Shown in pieces: positions 22,459-32,304 of a stretch of DNA of 64,000 nt. The notes beneath the pieces were generated by a model, which saw nothing but the letters and a program-made list of their open reading frames with translations, searched no databases and was not told the DNA's origin. The translations under genes and the position numbers were made by a program. The DNA is from Lunularia cruciata. Taxonomy: Eukaryota; Streptophyta; Marchantiopsida; Lunulariales; Lunulariaceae. The DNA lies in contig OX419761.1 of the NCBI GenBank assembly GCA_948567375.1, positions 39,656,243 to 39,720,242 of the forward strand, in the 5' to 3' direction. The stretch's first letter is position 1; each line of letters starts with the position of its first letter.

Positions 22459-25400
22459 TATTCCAATATTGCTAGTTAGTGATGTCCTTGTCATCATTGA
22501 AGCTTCAAACGCATGGATCGCCATTTGTGCATTCTGGAGCTGAGAAAGAGGTTCCCATGTGATATCATAAAGGGGATACCTTGTACTCATTCTATCAACA
22601 GCCTTGTTGAATGTGGTGATGCACAAGGATACAATCAACTTTGTACTCCTTGTGATCATTGATAGAGACAAGAGGAGGAGGAGGTTGGACACAAGTGGAA
22701 AAAGAAGATGGATAGGAACAAAGGCTTTCAACTTGGAAATATGAAAGACAAAGTAGATGTGCATATGACAAGGCAAGGCAAGTTCATAAGCAACAAGAGA
22801 GATGATTTAGGTGACATCAAAAGGTCCTATCTAATACGAGGTGAGTTTACAAACTTAGGTATCAAGTGGGAGGGGTAGGTTACTAGAGTAGAGCATGACT
22901 CTATCACTGACTTGAAAGGTGAGATCATGACGATGTGGTCCCATATTATTTTTGACTATTTTGAACAACAAGGAGATGAGGTTTGGCTTTTTTGAGGGAT
23001 TAGGATATGGTGGTCAAGAAGGTGGAAGTATGAGGGATATGAAATGGAGGAGGACCAAGAATGTAATCTAGAACAAGTGTATCTTGACCAAAATTGAGGA
23101 AGAAAGGAGAGAATCCGGTGCTTGGCTATTCAAAATTATTGTATAAAAACAACACAACTATAAGACATTCATCCCAATTGGTATTTGATGGCACAAAGCT
23201 ATTGGATATGGTGGATATTGATGAGGGCACAAAACATATCCTCCAAGGTGTGATTTTCATGCTTAGTTTGTCCATCAGTTTGAGGATGATAGGCCATGGA
23301 CAAAGCAAGCTTGGTGCCAAGTATCTAGAAGAGCTTGCCAAATTTTCCAAGTGAATCAAGGATCACAATCAGAGACAAGTACATGAGGCATCCCATGATG
23401 CTTGAAGACAATGTCAAAGTAGATCTACGTCAATGTTGGAGCATCCATGATATCAAAGGTTGGTGCTAAATGGACTTGCTTACTAAGCTTATCCACAAAC
23501 ACCACAATCACTATGTGACCTTGCTTTGTCTTGGGTAAGGACATGATGAGATCCAAGCTCACATGTTCCCATTGAGTAGATGGAATGGGGAGTGGTTGAA
23601 GGAGTCCACTCAATTTTTGGTTGTTGGCCTTGTTGCGTTGGCAACTCTCACACAATTGGATAATTCTCAAACATCTTGTGTCATGTTGGGCCACCACCAT
23701 TGGTGTTGAAGAGTGCCCAAGGTATTTTCCACACCCATGTGACAAGTGATTGGTAAGTCATCATCTTCTTGGAGGCACACAAGTTGGAGATCACCCTTGG
23801 GTGGAACATAAGTCCGGTTCTCATAGAATAGAAGGTATTCCTTGAAGGAGAAGATGTCATACTCCTTATTCCATGCTGCAAGATGAGCTTGTACCATCTG
23901 AAAGAAAAAAATCTTGCTTTAAAGCGGTCTTAAACTTGAGTTGGACTTTGGTGTCCATTGATACCATCATAATTGCCACCGTGATGAGAGGAAGAGACTT
24001 CAAATCAAGTCGTCATGATAAGGGATCAAGAATGACCTGGAACCAACCTGGTTTGTACTCAAGTTTGATGTCAAAAAAATGCAATTGTTCCTCCCATCAA
24101 TGATGTTGATTCTTTATGTGTTCCAAGTGTAATATCTGCAACAAAGGTTTGTGATTAGTTTGGATGATCACTTGTTTCCCGAAGAGGTAATGCCTCCATA
24201 CCTTGGTCACATTTACCATTGCTAGTTGTTCTTGATCTCAAGTAGAGTAATTTCTTTCTATTATATTTAGTCTACAAGACATAAAGACAATGGGATGTAA
24301 CCAATCTAGGAATTCATATTGCAACACAACTCCAATTGTAAAGTTAAAAGCATCAAAACCAAACACATAAGGTGTAATACCAATAGCTAGACATATGATC
24401 TAGAAGTGAAATTTGGTTTGGTGACATCTGGAAGGATGTTATACATGATGGACTAAAAAGATCAGACAAAAGTTTCAACAAAAGAGTACTTCTACTAATA
24501 GGGTAGAAACTAAAATAAACTTGAAACCTTAGAACCAATAGCTAGACACATGATCTAGAGGTGAGATTTGGTTTGGTTGCATCTAGAAGGATGTTATACA
24601 TGACATAATAAATAGATCAAAAAGAGCTATCACCAAAAAGTTACTTCTACTAATAGAGCAGGAAAAGAAATATATGTGAAATCTTTAGAGGCAATTTTGA
24701 GTGCCTAAATGGATGAATTAGGCTTCAAAAATGTGCATATTCCCTCCTTAAGGAAAAAGAGTGGCCTTACCTCCCACCTATTTGTCTCATCAAGAGCTTT
24801 TCAATGATATCTCACCCATATGATGACCTTGATTTTCTCATCTTCTATCTTAATCTCCTTCGATGAGATCTTGTGACCCAAGAAGGTAAGTTCTTTTTGC
24901 CAAAAGGCACACTTCAGCTTCTTGCAATAAAATCTCCATTGACATAGCTGGCTTAGGACTTCTCACACGTGATTTTTGTGTTCTACATCTATCTTACTAT
25001 AGATTAAAATTTCATTCAGAACACCATCACATACATATCCAATAGTCTATCCAACATCCTATGCATCTAATCCATGAGGATTGCTAGAGCATTAGTGAGC
25101 CCAAAAGGTGGAACTCTCCATTCAAAATGCCCATACCTTATGCAAAAGGTAGTCTTTAGCACATCCTCCTTATCAATAGGGATTTGCCAATAGCCACTAC
25201 GAAGATCCAACTTGGAGAAGTATTGTGCTCCACTCAATTGAGCAAGCAAGTCATCAATTTGAGGCAAGGGATATGCATTCTTCATTGTTCTTTTATTGAG
25301 CCCATGATAATCAATACACAAAAAAATTTCTCCATCCTTCTTTGGAATGAATAGTACCAATGCTTCCCAAGGAGATGGAGTATGTAATATGAAATCCTCT

Positions 25401-26297
25401 CCAACAACTCCATAAAAGCTACTCGCAACTCCTCCAAAGCCTTTGGTGAGAGTTGATAGATTGGTCTACTCACTAGAGTACTCTTTGGCAATAACTCAAT
25501 CTTGAAGGGCATACCATGATCGGAAGGTAATCCATTTGGCAAATCATCGGAAAACACATCTGAAAACTCCTAGACTATTTGATCAACCATTGCTTGATGA
25601 GGTTTTTAATCCTCCTTAGATCCTTCATGTGCAATCGGCTTGATCTACACTGCAAAAATAGACTTATCTTCCTCCAAAGCTTGCTCTATGGCTACTTCAT
25701 TGACAAATTCCTATCTTAGAACTCATCTTCCTCCAAAGCTTCCTCTATGGCTGCTTCATTGATGAATTGCCCATATTGGGACTCATCTTCCTCCAAAGTT
25801 TGCTCTATGGTTGCATTCTTGACAAAGTTCTCATCTTCGGACTGACTATTCTTAGGTGTCTTACTTAGAGGTGCTAAATAACCTAATCAAAAAAATTTAC
25901 CTTGGTGTTGTTCTTGAATATATCATTGGTTCCAATCAAATTGAACCTTATGACGTTCAAGCCAAGGTAGACCTAAAATGTGCCACTAGAATAGTGTAGA
26001 TGTGCCACTACAAACCTCGTACACTCCAAATACTCTTTTTCAATCTTGAAGGTAACAAGATGCAAGGTAGGGACTATAGAACCCTTTCTACCATCTGCCA
26101 TCATCAATCTACTTCCAATTACTAGCTTGATAGGAATACAAAATTTCTTTGTTAATTTCATGGACAAGCAATTTTTTGAACTTCTAAAATCAATCAAAAT
26201 TCTACAACCACAATTAGATATCATACCTTGCAAGGGAAGCAAATTTGCATAAGTTGAACCTTCAATCCTATTGGAACTAATCAAGTTTCCAATAGGC
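22459..26297 (-). pseudogene. Pol of chromovirus F, interrupted by a partial LTR
   Basis: On the minus strand: protease (about 26284-25990, SRLMMADGRKG, catalytic Asp context ILIDFRSS); tandem-repeat linker (about 25850-25660); RT (about 25560-24826, [19 protein letters not shown] and [13 protein letters not shown]); RNase H remnant (about 24370-24100); integrase (about 23900-23100, MGVENTLGTLQ and VVFVDKLSKQVHLAP); and the chromodomain second half (YPLYDITWEPLSQLQ, about 22570). About 240 bp of RT is missing where the LTR fragment sits. Confidence 0.82.
24373..24825 (+). repeat. Partial D-type LTR inside chromovirus F
   Basis: Begins TGTAATACC and carries both internal duplication units, but stops after the CTCACCCATATGAT block, lacking the last third of the LTR with its TATA box. 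Comparison with H shows that F sequence equivalent to about 39555-39790 is missing here. The insertion was therefore accompanied by a deletion, or its 3' part and flanking host DNA were later deleted together. Confidence 0.75.
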
Positions 26298-26746
26298 TAT
26301 CACGCCATTTGTAGTTCCGCATCTAGATGCTCGGACACTGGAGTTCCAGTGATGGTAGTTAGAGTTATTCTAGCTGTTTCTCAGGGACTACTTTCCGATG
26401 GTTAGATTTCGTGTTCGGGGTACTGACTTCACGGTGGGGCCCACCGTCACTTTGCACCGTTTGCACCGTCGAGTGTGCCATCAGCGGGACCGTTAGGGTT
26501 TCAGGGCTAGCTCGAGTCCAGGGGGTATAGTTTCGAAGTGAGCTCCAGAGAGCTCACTTCTCTGATGTTGAGCCTTCGAGTTCCTGGCTATGGTGGACAG
26601 AGGCCGGCGAGTGTCACCTGGATTCTCTATGCTTGAGTGGGTGTGGCTTGACTGTAATCAGTGCCCAGTTGTTGGCAGTTTATAGAGTGACAGATCAAGT
26701 ACTGATTTGAGTTGAGTTGAGTTGAAAGTGTTAAGCAATCTGATTA
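26298..26746 (+). repeat. 5' LTR body of element G (lacks the 106-bp T segment)
   Basis: 449 bp from TATCACGCC (TG to TA) to CAATCTGATTA, matching 35689-36137. The 106-bp segment found on both sides of the 3' copy is absent here. It is followed by ATCAGAG (26749-26755), a weak match to the initiator tRNA-Met primer site TGGTATCAGAG. Confidence 0.85.
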
Positions 26747-27192
26747 CATCAGAGAAGTGAAGTCAGGGGGAAATCGGGTGCAGGAACGTTGAGTGTTGGT
26801 GGTATCTCCAAGCTTGGTGGATCGTGGTAGCTCGATTCAGGTTCTATGTTTCCCTAGTGTGCAAAAGCTCGTGTAGTTGATGCAAATTTGGCAGTCAGGC
26901 GGACGGTGTGCGGAAGCGCTGGCCAAATTTCGAGCAAAGAAGGAGCAAATTTTGAGCAGTGTTGTGATTTTGAGCTCAGGAGGTGAAGGCAAGACCAATT
27001 TGCTGCGAGTTGGGCTCAAAAAGTGAAATTGAAGGTGGAGTTGGAAAGCTCTTCTCATGAAATTGTGATTTGGAAAAACCCGTTTTGTCAATTTGGCTCG
27101 AGTGGAAAGTTAGCGGGGGATTTGGCGGACATCCATCCTTAGGGTTTACGTTAGATTTTACATCAGATTTACATCAGATTTTTGGGCCAGAA

Positions 27193-27294
27193 TTGGAGGA
27201 GTTTCGCTGTTTGGCCAAATTTGGAGAAGTTTCGCTAGTTTGGAGGAGTTTCGCAGATTTGGAGAAGTTTCGCCAATTTTGGAGGAGGTTCGAA
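27193..27294 (+). repeat. 19-bp tandem repeat in the G leader
   Basis: About five units of the type TTTGGAGAAGTTTCGCTAG. The three central units (27220-27276) are in exact 19-bp register and alternate GGAGAAG with GGAGGAG. The outer units are diverged. Purine-rich strand bias is clear. Confidence 0.75.
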
Positions 27295-27499
27295 GTGGCA
27301 ACAAGAAAGGCCTCATTTGGCTGAAGCTGAATTTCGGTGTTTAGAGGCTTCGAGGCATAGGGCTGTGGGCTATGAGAGGTTACGAAGGCCTAGAAGGGCC
27401 AGAAGGGCCAGCAAGCCAGCTTGCTGGCGTGAGGCTAGCTAGTTTAGTGTAGATCTTGGTCATTGGTTGGCAAAATCTGCCTTTCTTGCTAGATTGTGC

Positions 27500-27560
27500 G
27501 CAACAGGGTTTGACCCCTAGATCTCTTGTTCCTAGACTGGTGCCTTAGCCAACTGGTCCA
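27500..27560 (-). other. tRNA-like (SINE-type) remnant in the G leader
   Basis: On the minus strand an A-box-like GTTGGCTAAGG (27553-27543) is followed about 27 bases later by a B-box-like GGGTCAAACCC (27516-27506), the spacing of a tRNA gene or tRNA-derived SINE head. A full cloverleaf does not fold convincingly by eye. Confidence 0.35.
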
Positions 27561-28304
27561 CCCTCACTTGTTGTCATAGTGACTGTGCCACTGTTATCTA
27601 TACACATGTAGCTTTGGCTAGGAGAGGCAGTTTGATCCCATTCTTGGTGATCCTGGTAGCTTAGGACTTAGATACGAACTACTCTTATGTCAAATGCCAA
27701 ATGGTGGCAGAGTCAGTCCCATGTTGTGTTATGAGATGGAGGGTTTTCGTTTAGATTTCTTGTGATTGGATCCCCTCCATTCTCTGCTTCCTGTTTGTGC
27801 ACCACGTTTGTGTGAGGTGCCTTGACTTTTGAGCGTTGGTGCTCTGGTGTGCTCTCGGTGGTGAGGCTGGAGTGATGACTAGTCAGACTACCTTTGTTTC
27901 TCTCCGGTGAGGCAGGAAGTGATGACCTGTAGACCGTGAGAGTGCGTGTTATGATGGCAGGTTACAGGTTGCCCTTCCCCTAGTGTAGTTATCTCGGTTA
28001 GAGTTACATTAGTGGGTGGTGTCTAGTTGGTGTTGGCACTTGGTGGGGCACTTGAAGTTGCGACTTGCGGTTGCAGTTGGTGGTTCGGGTTTGCTGTTGC
28101 AGTTACGTGGTCACGACGGAGTTCTTTGGAGATTCCAGAGGAGTTAGCCCTACAGTACGCAGTGGGTTTACTCGGAGTGGTACTCGGTATCAGCCTGTAT
28201 CTCAGGTCCTAGTGAGGGAGGAGATTGACTCTGAGTTGGAGTTTGACACATGAGCTGATTCAGTTGAGAGTGCACTTGGTGTGTCCGCACCGTTGTTGTG
28301 GGAC

Positions 28305-31247
28305 ATGGACAAGATTTATGGGGCCTCCAAAGGGCCTAGGCGTTACTCTGGTACAGTGGGTACTATTGAGTTGGATGATTTCATCCAGGAGTTCGATAGT
28401 TGGTGTGATCTGCAGCAGATGCGGAACCCGACTTTGTTCACACCCTTCATGGCATGGAAGGGGTTGTTTCAGCACTTGGAGGGTCCACCGATGGACGATT
28501 ACCATGAGTTCAGGAGAGCTCATTTGGAGGAGATTGAGTTATGGAGACAGTATTGGTCTCCACACTATGTCTCCATCACTTCAGGCTCGGTGGCCAGGAG
28601 TAGATCGGCTGTACCCACGAGTTCTAGCTCGAGTAGTGTTGGTGGAGCTAGTGGAGGTGCACTAGCTGGAGATAGTGCTACTACGAGTGGAGGTACCGCT
28701 GCAGGAGGTGGTGTGGTACCGGGGTTTAACCCCATGGTGGAGTTCTTCCTATGTTTGAGGCAGAACTACCAGGGAGTGCGGACTGACAAGCTGAGGAGCT
28801 TGCAGGAGTTCCAGCGGAAGGCTGGAGAGAGCCTACGCGAGGCATACACTCGCATGAGGCGGCTGATCAGTTTCACTCAGGGAGTTACTGAGGCCCAGGC
28901 AGTCCAGTTTTGGTATGGGATACTGGACAGGGAGTTGCGACGTAGAGTTCGTGATGCTACGTTGTTGCAGGCTACTTCGCCCACTTTGGCAGTAGTCTTT
29001 GGTTTGGCTGAGCGTATTGAGCTCAACATGGTGGAGGAGAGAGTGGTGACAGCTGGATTTGGTAGAGAGACCTCATCCACGGTTGTGACTTCTTCTAGAG
29101 TGCAGCAGAGTGCACCACGCCCAGTTGGTTTTCGAGGACAGGGTGGACAGCCCAGATCCTATGGAGCGAGTGGAGGGCCTAGTGGAGTTAGACCCTTATC
29201 CTCATTTTTGGGTCAGCAGCAGCCAGTGAGTGGAGGTGTTGCTTGTTGGACTTGTGGTGGACCTCACCATAAGAGAGAGTGTACTCAGGGCAGCGGACCT
29301 GATACCTCTAGTGCATCACAGCCAACACAGAGGCAGTGTGAGCATTGCCACAGATTTGGTCACACTAGTGACCGGTGTTTTGACCTACACCCGGAGTTAC
29401 GGAGTGGTAGGGCTGCTATGACAGGTAGTAGAGGAGCTCCAGTTCATGGAGGACGAGGTGGTAGAGGTGGTGGTAGAGGATCTACACCTAGTAGGGGTGC
29501 GGTACCTGCCCTTACTTTTGACATAGCTATGGCTACTCGGATTGAGCAGTTGGAGCAGAGATTGGCTAGTATGGCTATTGCTCAAAGGAGATCAGATTCG
29601 GGTGCTGAGGCTTCCACCTCATATGCTGGTGATAGAGATGCTTTGGACTTCATGTGCGGAGCAGCACAGGTGGATGCATCGGCAGCAGTGACTAGGAGTG
29701 CAGTACGTGCTCCAGAGCCTAGAGGAGCATCAATGGAGTTGGACCCACAGAGAGGAGAGGTTGGGAGACAGGTCAGACTTCCCCAGTCTTTCACGCTATC
29801 TGAGGCATTGCAGACGACATCCATGGTTCCTAGACGTCCCAGTGCAGGTGTGGTAGGTGGTGATGGAGTACCTGATGGAGTACCTACTAGTCAGCCACCT
29901 GCTACTACACAGACTGAGTCTAGCATGATGTTGGGGGCGGCTCAGCTGATTATGCGGCATCCTTTATTTTCAGCCAGTGACATGTTTACATTGGGAGTGG
30001 ACCCAGCCCCAGTGTTCCGGTTGGCTGCCACATTGTGTGAGAGTAGGAATGGTGCAATTCCTACTACTAGAGCAGAGGTGGTTGGTAGTGGAGCTGACTT
30101 GGTTGAGGAGCATGGGATCCGTTCAGCGACCAGTGGTTTATGGCAGGTAGCAGCGGCTAGATTGGAGGAGTTGCCAGCTAGACCGGCCTTTGAGAGAGCG
30201 CGGTTTACACCTGGTGTTGTCCTATTGGATAACCAGAGGGGGATCTTTTGTTTGGTGGGACCTTCAGGGAAGGTCTATACACCACAGAGAGTCTTGTTAG
30301 ACTCTGGTGCGCAGCCCCTTATGTTGGGGAAGGCTGCAGTTGTTGGTCTGGAGTTACGGAAGACCGATGTGGAGAGGTGTCCATTTCAGATCCAGACATC
30401 TCTAGGTGGTGGTTCGACACAGTACATCACATGTGGGGAGCTTGTTGTCCAGGTTCAGCCTGGTCATCCGACTGATAGCTCAATGGTGAGAGCTCAGGCT
30501 ATTGCGACGATAGCTGAGTCCTATGATGTGCTAGTTGGGGGAGCAGTGTTATACCCTATGGGTTTCAGTATTGACTATTGGGAGGAGACAGCCTCTTATA
30601 GACCTGGTTGGCAGTCTGGTGAGGGACGGGTATGTCGCCTACCAGTACGTTTCAGTAGTGGCAGTCTTGGCTCACTACAGTCCGGGACCATGGCAGCATC
30701 AGTTTTGGCTTTCAGCGGTGCAGTTACTTGGCCTGGTGACTTGTTGGAAGGGAACGCCCATGCAGAGGATACTCCAGTACCAGAGGAGATCACTCGGCTA
30801 TGGAGTACGAGTGGGATTGTTCCATCCACCTTGGATGTTCCATTGTGGAGTTCAGAGGAGGCATTGCAGCAGCATGCAGATCAGTTGGTGCAGCAGGCTT
30901 GGAGTGGAGCCTTCGTACCATCAGGGGATGAGTGTGAGGATGAGCCTCCAGAGGCAATTGCTTTGACACCTCTGGATACCACACTCATTGCTTGGCAGTA
31001 TCCAGTAGAGGGGATATGCCTATTGGAGTTGTTTGGTGGGATCAGCACCGGACTAACTGCGGTGTTACAGGCGGGTATCCGAGTACAGAGGTACTTGTAT
31101 GTAGAGAGAGATGAGACTGCTAGGCGAGTCTCTCTACATCATGTGGCACACTTGGCCTATCGGTATTCGGAGTTATTACCGATGTCAGCAGTCAGAGGTT
31201 ACCAGAAGGCCTTACCAGGAGACATTTCCTTATTGGGGGGCGCATGA
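28305..31247 (+). CDS. Gag-protease polyprotein of element G, running into the methyltransferase N-terminus
   Basis: 980 codons from the first ATG (28305) to a TGA created by a frameshift. Residues 1-100 are a Gag N-terminal region (MDKIYGASKGP). A Ser/Gly-rich linker and the Gag core (about 148-255, with LQEFQRKAGESLREAYTRM) follow. Two zinc knuckles come next: CWTCGGPHHKREC (about 314) and a canonical CX2CX4HX4C knuckle, CEHCHRFGHTSDRC (about 345). Then an RGG-rich stretch, a short coiled coil (IEQLEQRLASM) and an aspartic protease with LLDSGAQPLML, catalytic Asp about residue 666. From about residue 904 the frame enters methyltransferase motif I (LLELFGGISTG, 31020 onward). The frame is lost at the G6 run 31235-31240. 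There is no separate start codon for the enzyme, so it was made as part of the Gag-protease product. Confidence 0.88.
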   Translation: MDKIYGASKGPRRYSGTVGTIELDDFIQEFDSWCDLQQMRNPTLFTPFMAWKGLFQHLEGPPMDDYHEFRRAHLEEIELWRQYWSPHYVSITSGSVARSRSAVPTSSSSSSVGGASGGALAGDSATTSGGTAAGGGVVPGFNPMVEFFLCLRQNYQGVRTDKLRSLQEFQRKAGESLREAYTRMRRLISFTQGVTEAQAVQFWYGILDRELRRRVRDATLLQATSPTLAVVFGLAERIELNMVEERVVTAGFGRETSSTVVTSSRVQQSAPRPVGFRGQGGQPRSYGASGGPSGVRPLSSFLGQQQPVSGGVACWTCGGPHHKRECTQGSGPDTSSASQPTQRQCEHCHRFGHTSDRCFDLHPELRSGRAAMTGSRGAPVHGGRGGRGGGRGSTPSRGAVPALTFDIAMATRIEQLEQRLASMAIAQRRSDSGAEASTSYAGDRDALDFMCGAAQVDASAAVTRSAVRAPEPRGASMELDPQRGEVGRQVRLPQSFTLSEALQTTSMVPRRPSAGVVGGDGVPDGVPTSQPPATTQTESSMMLGAAQLIMRHPLFSASDMFTLGVDPAPVFRLAATLCESRNGAIPTTRAEVVGSGADLVEEHGIRSATSGLWQVAAARLEELPARPAFERARFTPGVVLLDNQRGIFCLVGPSGKVYTPQRVLLDSGAQPLMLGKAAVVGLELRKTDVERCPFQIQTSLGGGSTQYITCGELVVQVQPGHPTDSSMVRAQAIATIAESYDVLVGGAVLYPMGFSIDYWEETASYRPGWQSGEGRVCRLPVRFSSGSLGSLQSGTMAASVLAFSGAVTWPGDLLEGNAHAEDTPVPEEITRLWSTSGIVPSTLDVPLWSSEEALQQHADQLVQQAWSGAFVPSGDECEDEPPEAIALTPLDTTLIAWQYPVEGICLLELFGGISTGLTAVLQAGIRVQRYLYVERDETARRVSLHHVAHLAYRYSELLPMSAVRGYQKALPGDISLLGGA

Positions 31248-32298
31248 CCTAGAGAGACATGGGCCTATTCACTTGGTGATTTCTGGATGGCCATGTCAGG
31301 GACATACACGTGCGGGCCGCGGTTTGGGTCTTCAGGATCCTCGTTCTGGTGTGTTTTGGGAGATGTTACGGATACTACGACATCTCCAGGTTCATCAGTC
31401 TATTTCTCCAGCTTACCTTTTGGAGAACGTTCCATTGATGGGTGATTCTCGCACTAGAGTGGTGGCGAGTACACATCAGGTCCATTCTTGGATGGGACCT
31501 GCTGTATTGTTAGATGCAGCCAGAGTGGGATCATGGGCTCATTGTCTTCGTCTTTGGTGGACAAACCTCTTACCCAGAGAGGTTCTACAGCGTGCTTATG
31601 ATGGGATTCAGCGACTGGACCACATTCTTGTTGATGATATCTTGGATGTTGGGCGTCAGTCTCAGACAGTGGTAGTGGTTGATAGGTCACCCATGGCAGT
31701 GGTGAACCTAGTTGGACAGCCTAGAGCTGCATTTCCCACACTCATGAGTTTCCCAGGCTCTCATGCTTTTCGAGAGGGAGGACCTGGACTTGTTTGGGAC
31801 TCACAGTTACAGCAGTTGGTGGAGCCCAATGCGGATGAGAGAGAGCGGGCGATGGGTTTTCGCACCGGTATTACCGCTGTTCCAGCAGTGTCAGAGGCAT
31901 CCAGGCGTCAAGTGTTAGGTCAGGCTATGGACCTGAACTGTTTGACCTGGATTGTGAGCCTTGGTTTGGCAGAGCAGCGTAGGATGCGCTTGATAGGCAT
32001 CACCACTCGGACACTTGTGAGCCCTGTGCCTATCAAGACGATTCAGGCACATGCTGGGGGCGATGGACCGAGTGGACATGGTATTCTTGGGACATATCCA
32101 GTAGCTACTAGGGAGAGTGGTCTACTTGGAGTCCATCCAGGTGAGCGTGGGCTACTTGGATTACACCCTTGGTCCACATGGGATGCAGCCAGAGGACGTA
32201 TGGAGCTTGCAGCCAGAGTGGAGGGAGTTTTTCACACAGAGGTTGGGACCTCTAGTGGTCGGGAGCATGACACCATTGCTCCCAAGGGCCCAGTGTAG
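31014..32298 (+). pseudogene. C5-cytosine DNA methyltransferase domain of element G (DNMT3-like layout)
   Basis: Transfers methyl groups from S-adenosylmethionine to cytosine C5 in intact relatives. Motifs are in standard, non-permuted order: I LLELFGGISTGLTAV (31020); II YLYVERDE; IV VISGWPCQGHT, catalytic Cys codon 31294-31296; VI LLENVP (31420-31434); VIII with WAHCLRLWWTNL; a short recognition region; IX-X with PNADERERAMGF and RRQVLGQAMDLN, ending about 31950. Length about 310 residues plus a tail of about 115. The layout and the LRLWWTNL block resemble DNMT3 (RYFWGNL), not the permuted plant DRM. PCQ differs from the PCN usual in DNMT3. A single extra G at 31235-31240 shifts the frame between motifs II and IV. 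All catalytic motifs are otherwise intact. The domain ends in-frame at UAG 32296-32298. Confidence 0.9.
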
Positions 32299-32304
32299 CA
32301 GCCA
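32296..32304 (+). promoter_or_regulatory. Possible stop-codon readthrough site between methyltransferase and RT
   Basis: UAG CAG CCA fits the tobamovirus-type readthrough consensus UAG CAR YYA. The methyltransferase and RT frames are the same, and the stretch after the stop is open with no ATG before conserved RT sequence begins. A simple CAG-to-TAG mutation could look the same. Confidence 0.5.

Larger units (their letters stand above)
26749..28304 (+). other. Leader of element G, no gene recognised
   Basis: About 1.55 kb between the LTR and the gag ATG. It contains no long open frame. It holds a weak primer-site match at its start, a 19-bp tandem repeat (27193-27294), and a tRNA-like A-box/B-box pair on the minus strand (27505-27553). 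A packaging signal and internal ribosome entry are possible for so long a leader, but nothing in the sequence proves either. Confidence 0.6.

Noticed and set aside
31014..32298. Methyltransferase as a bacterial restriction enzyme or contamination.
   Set aside because: It is flanked in frame by Gag-protease and RT of the same element, and its motif VIII/X spacing resembles eukaryotic DNMT3.
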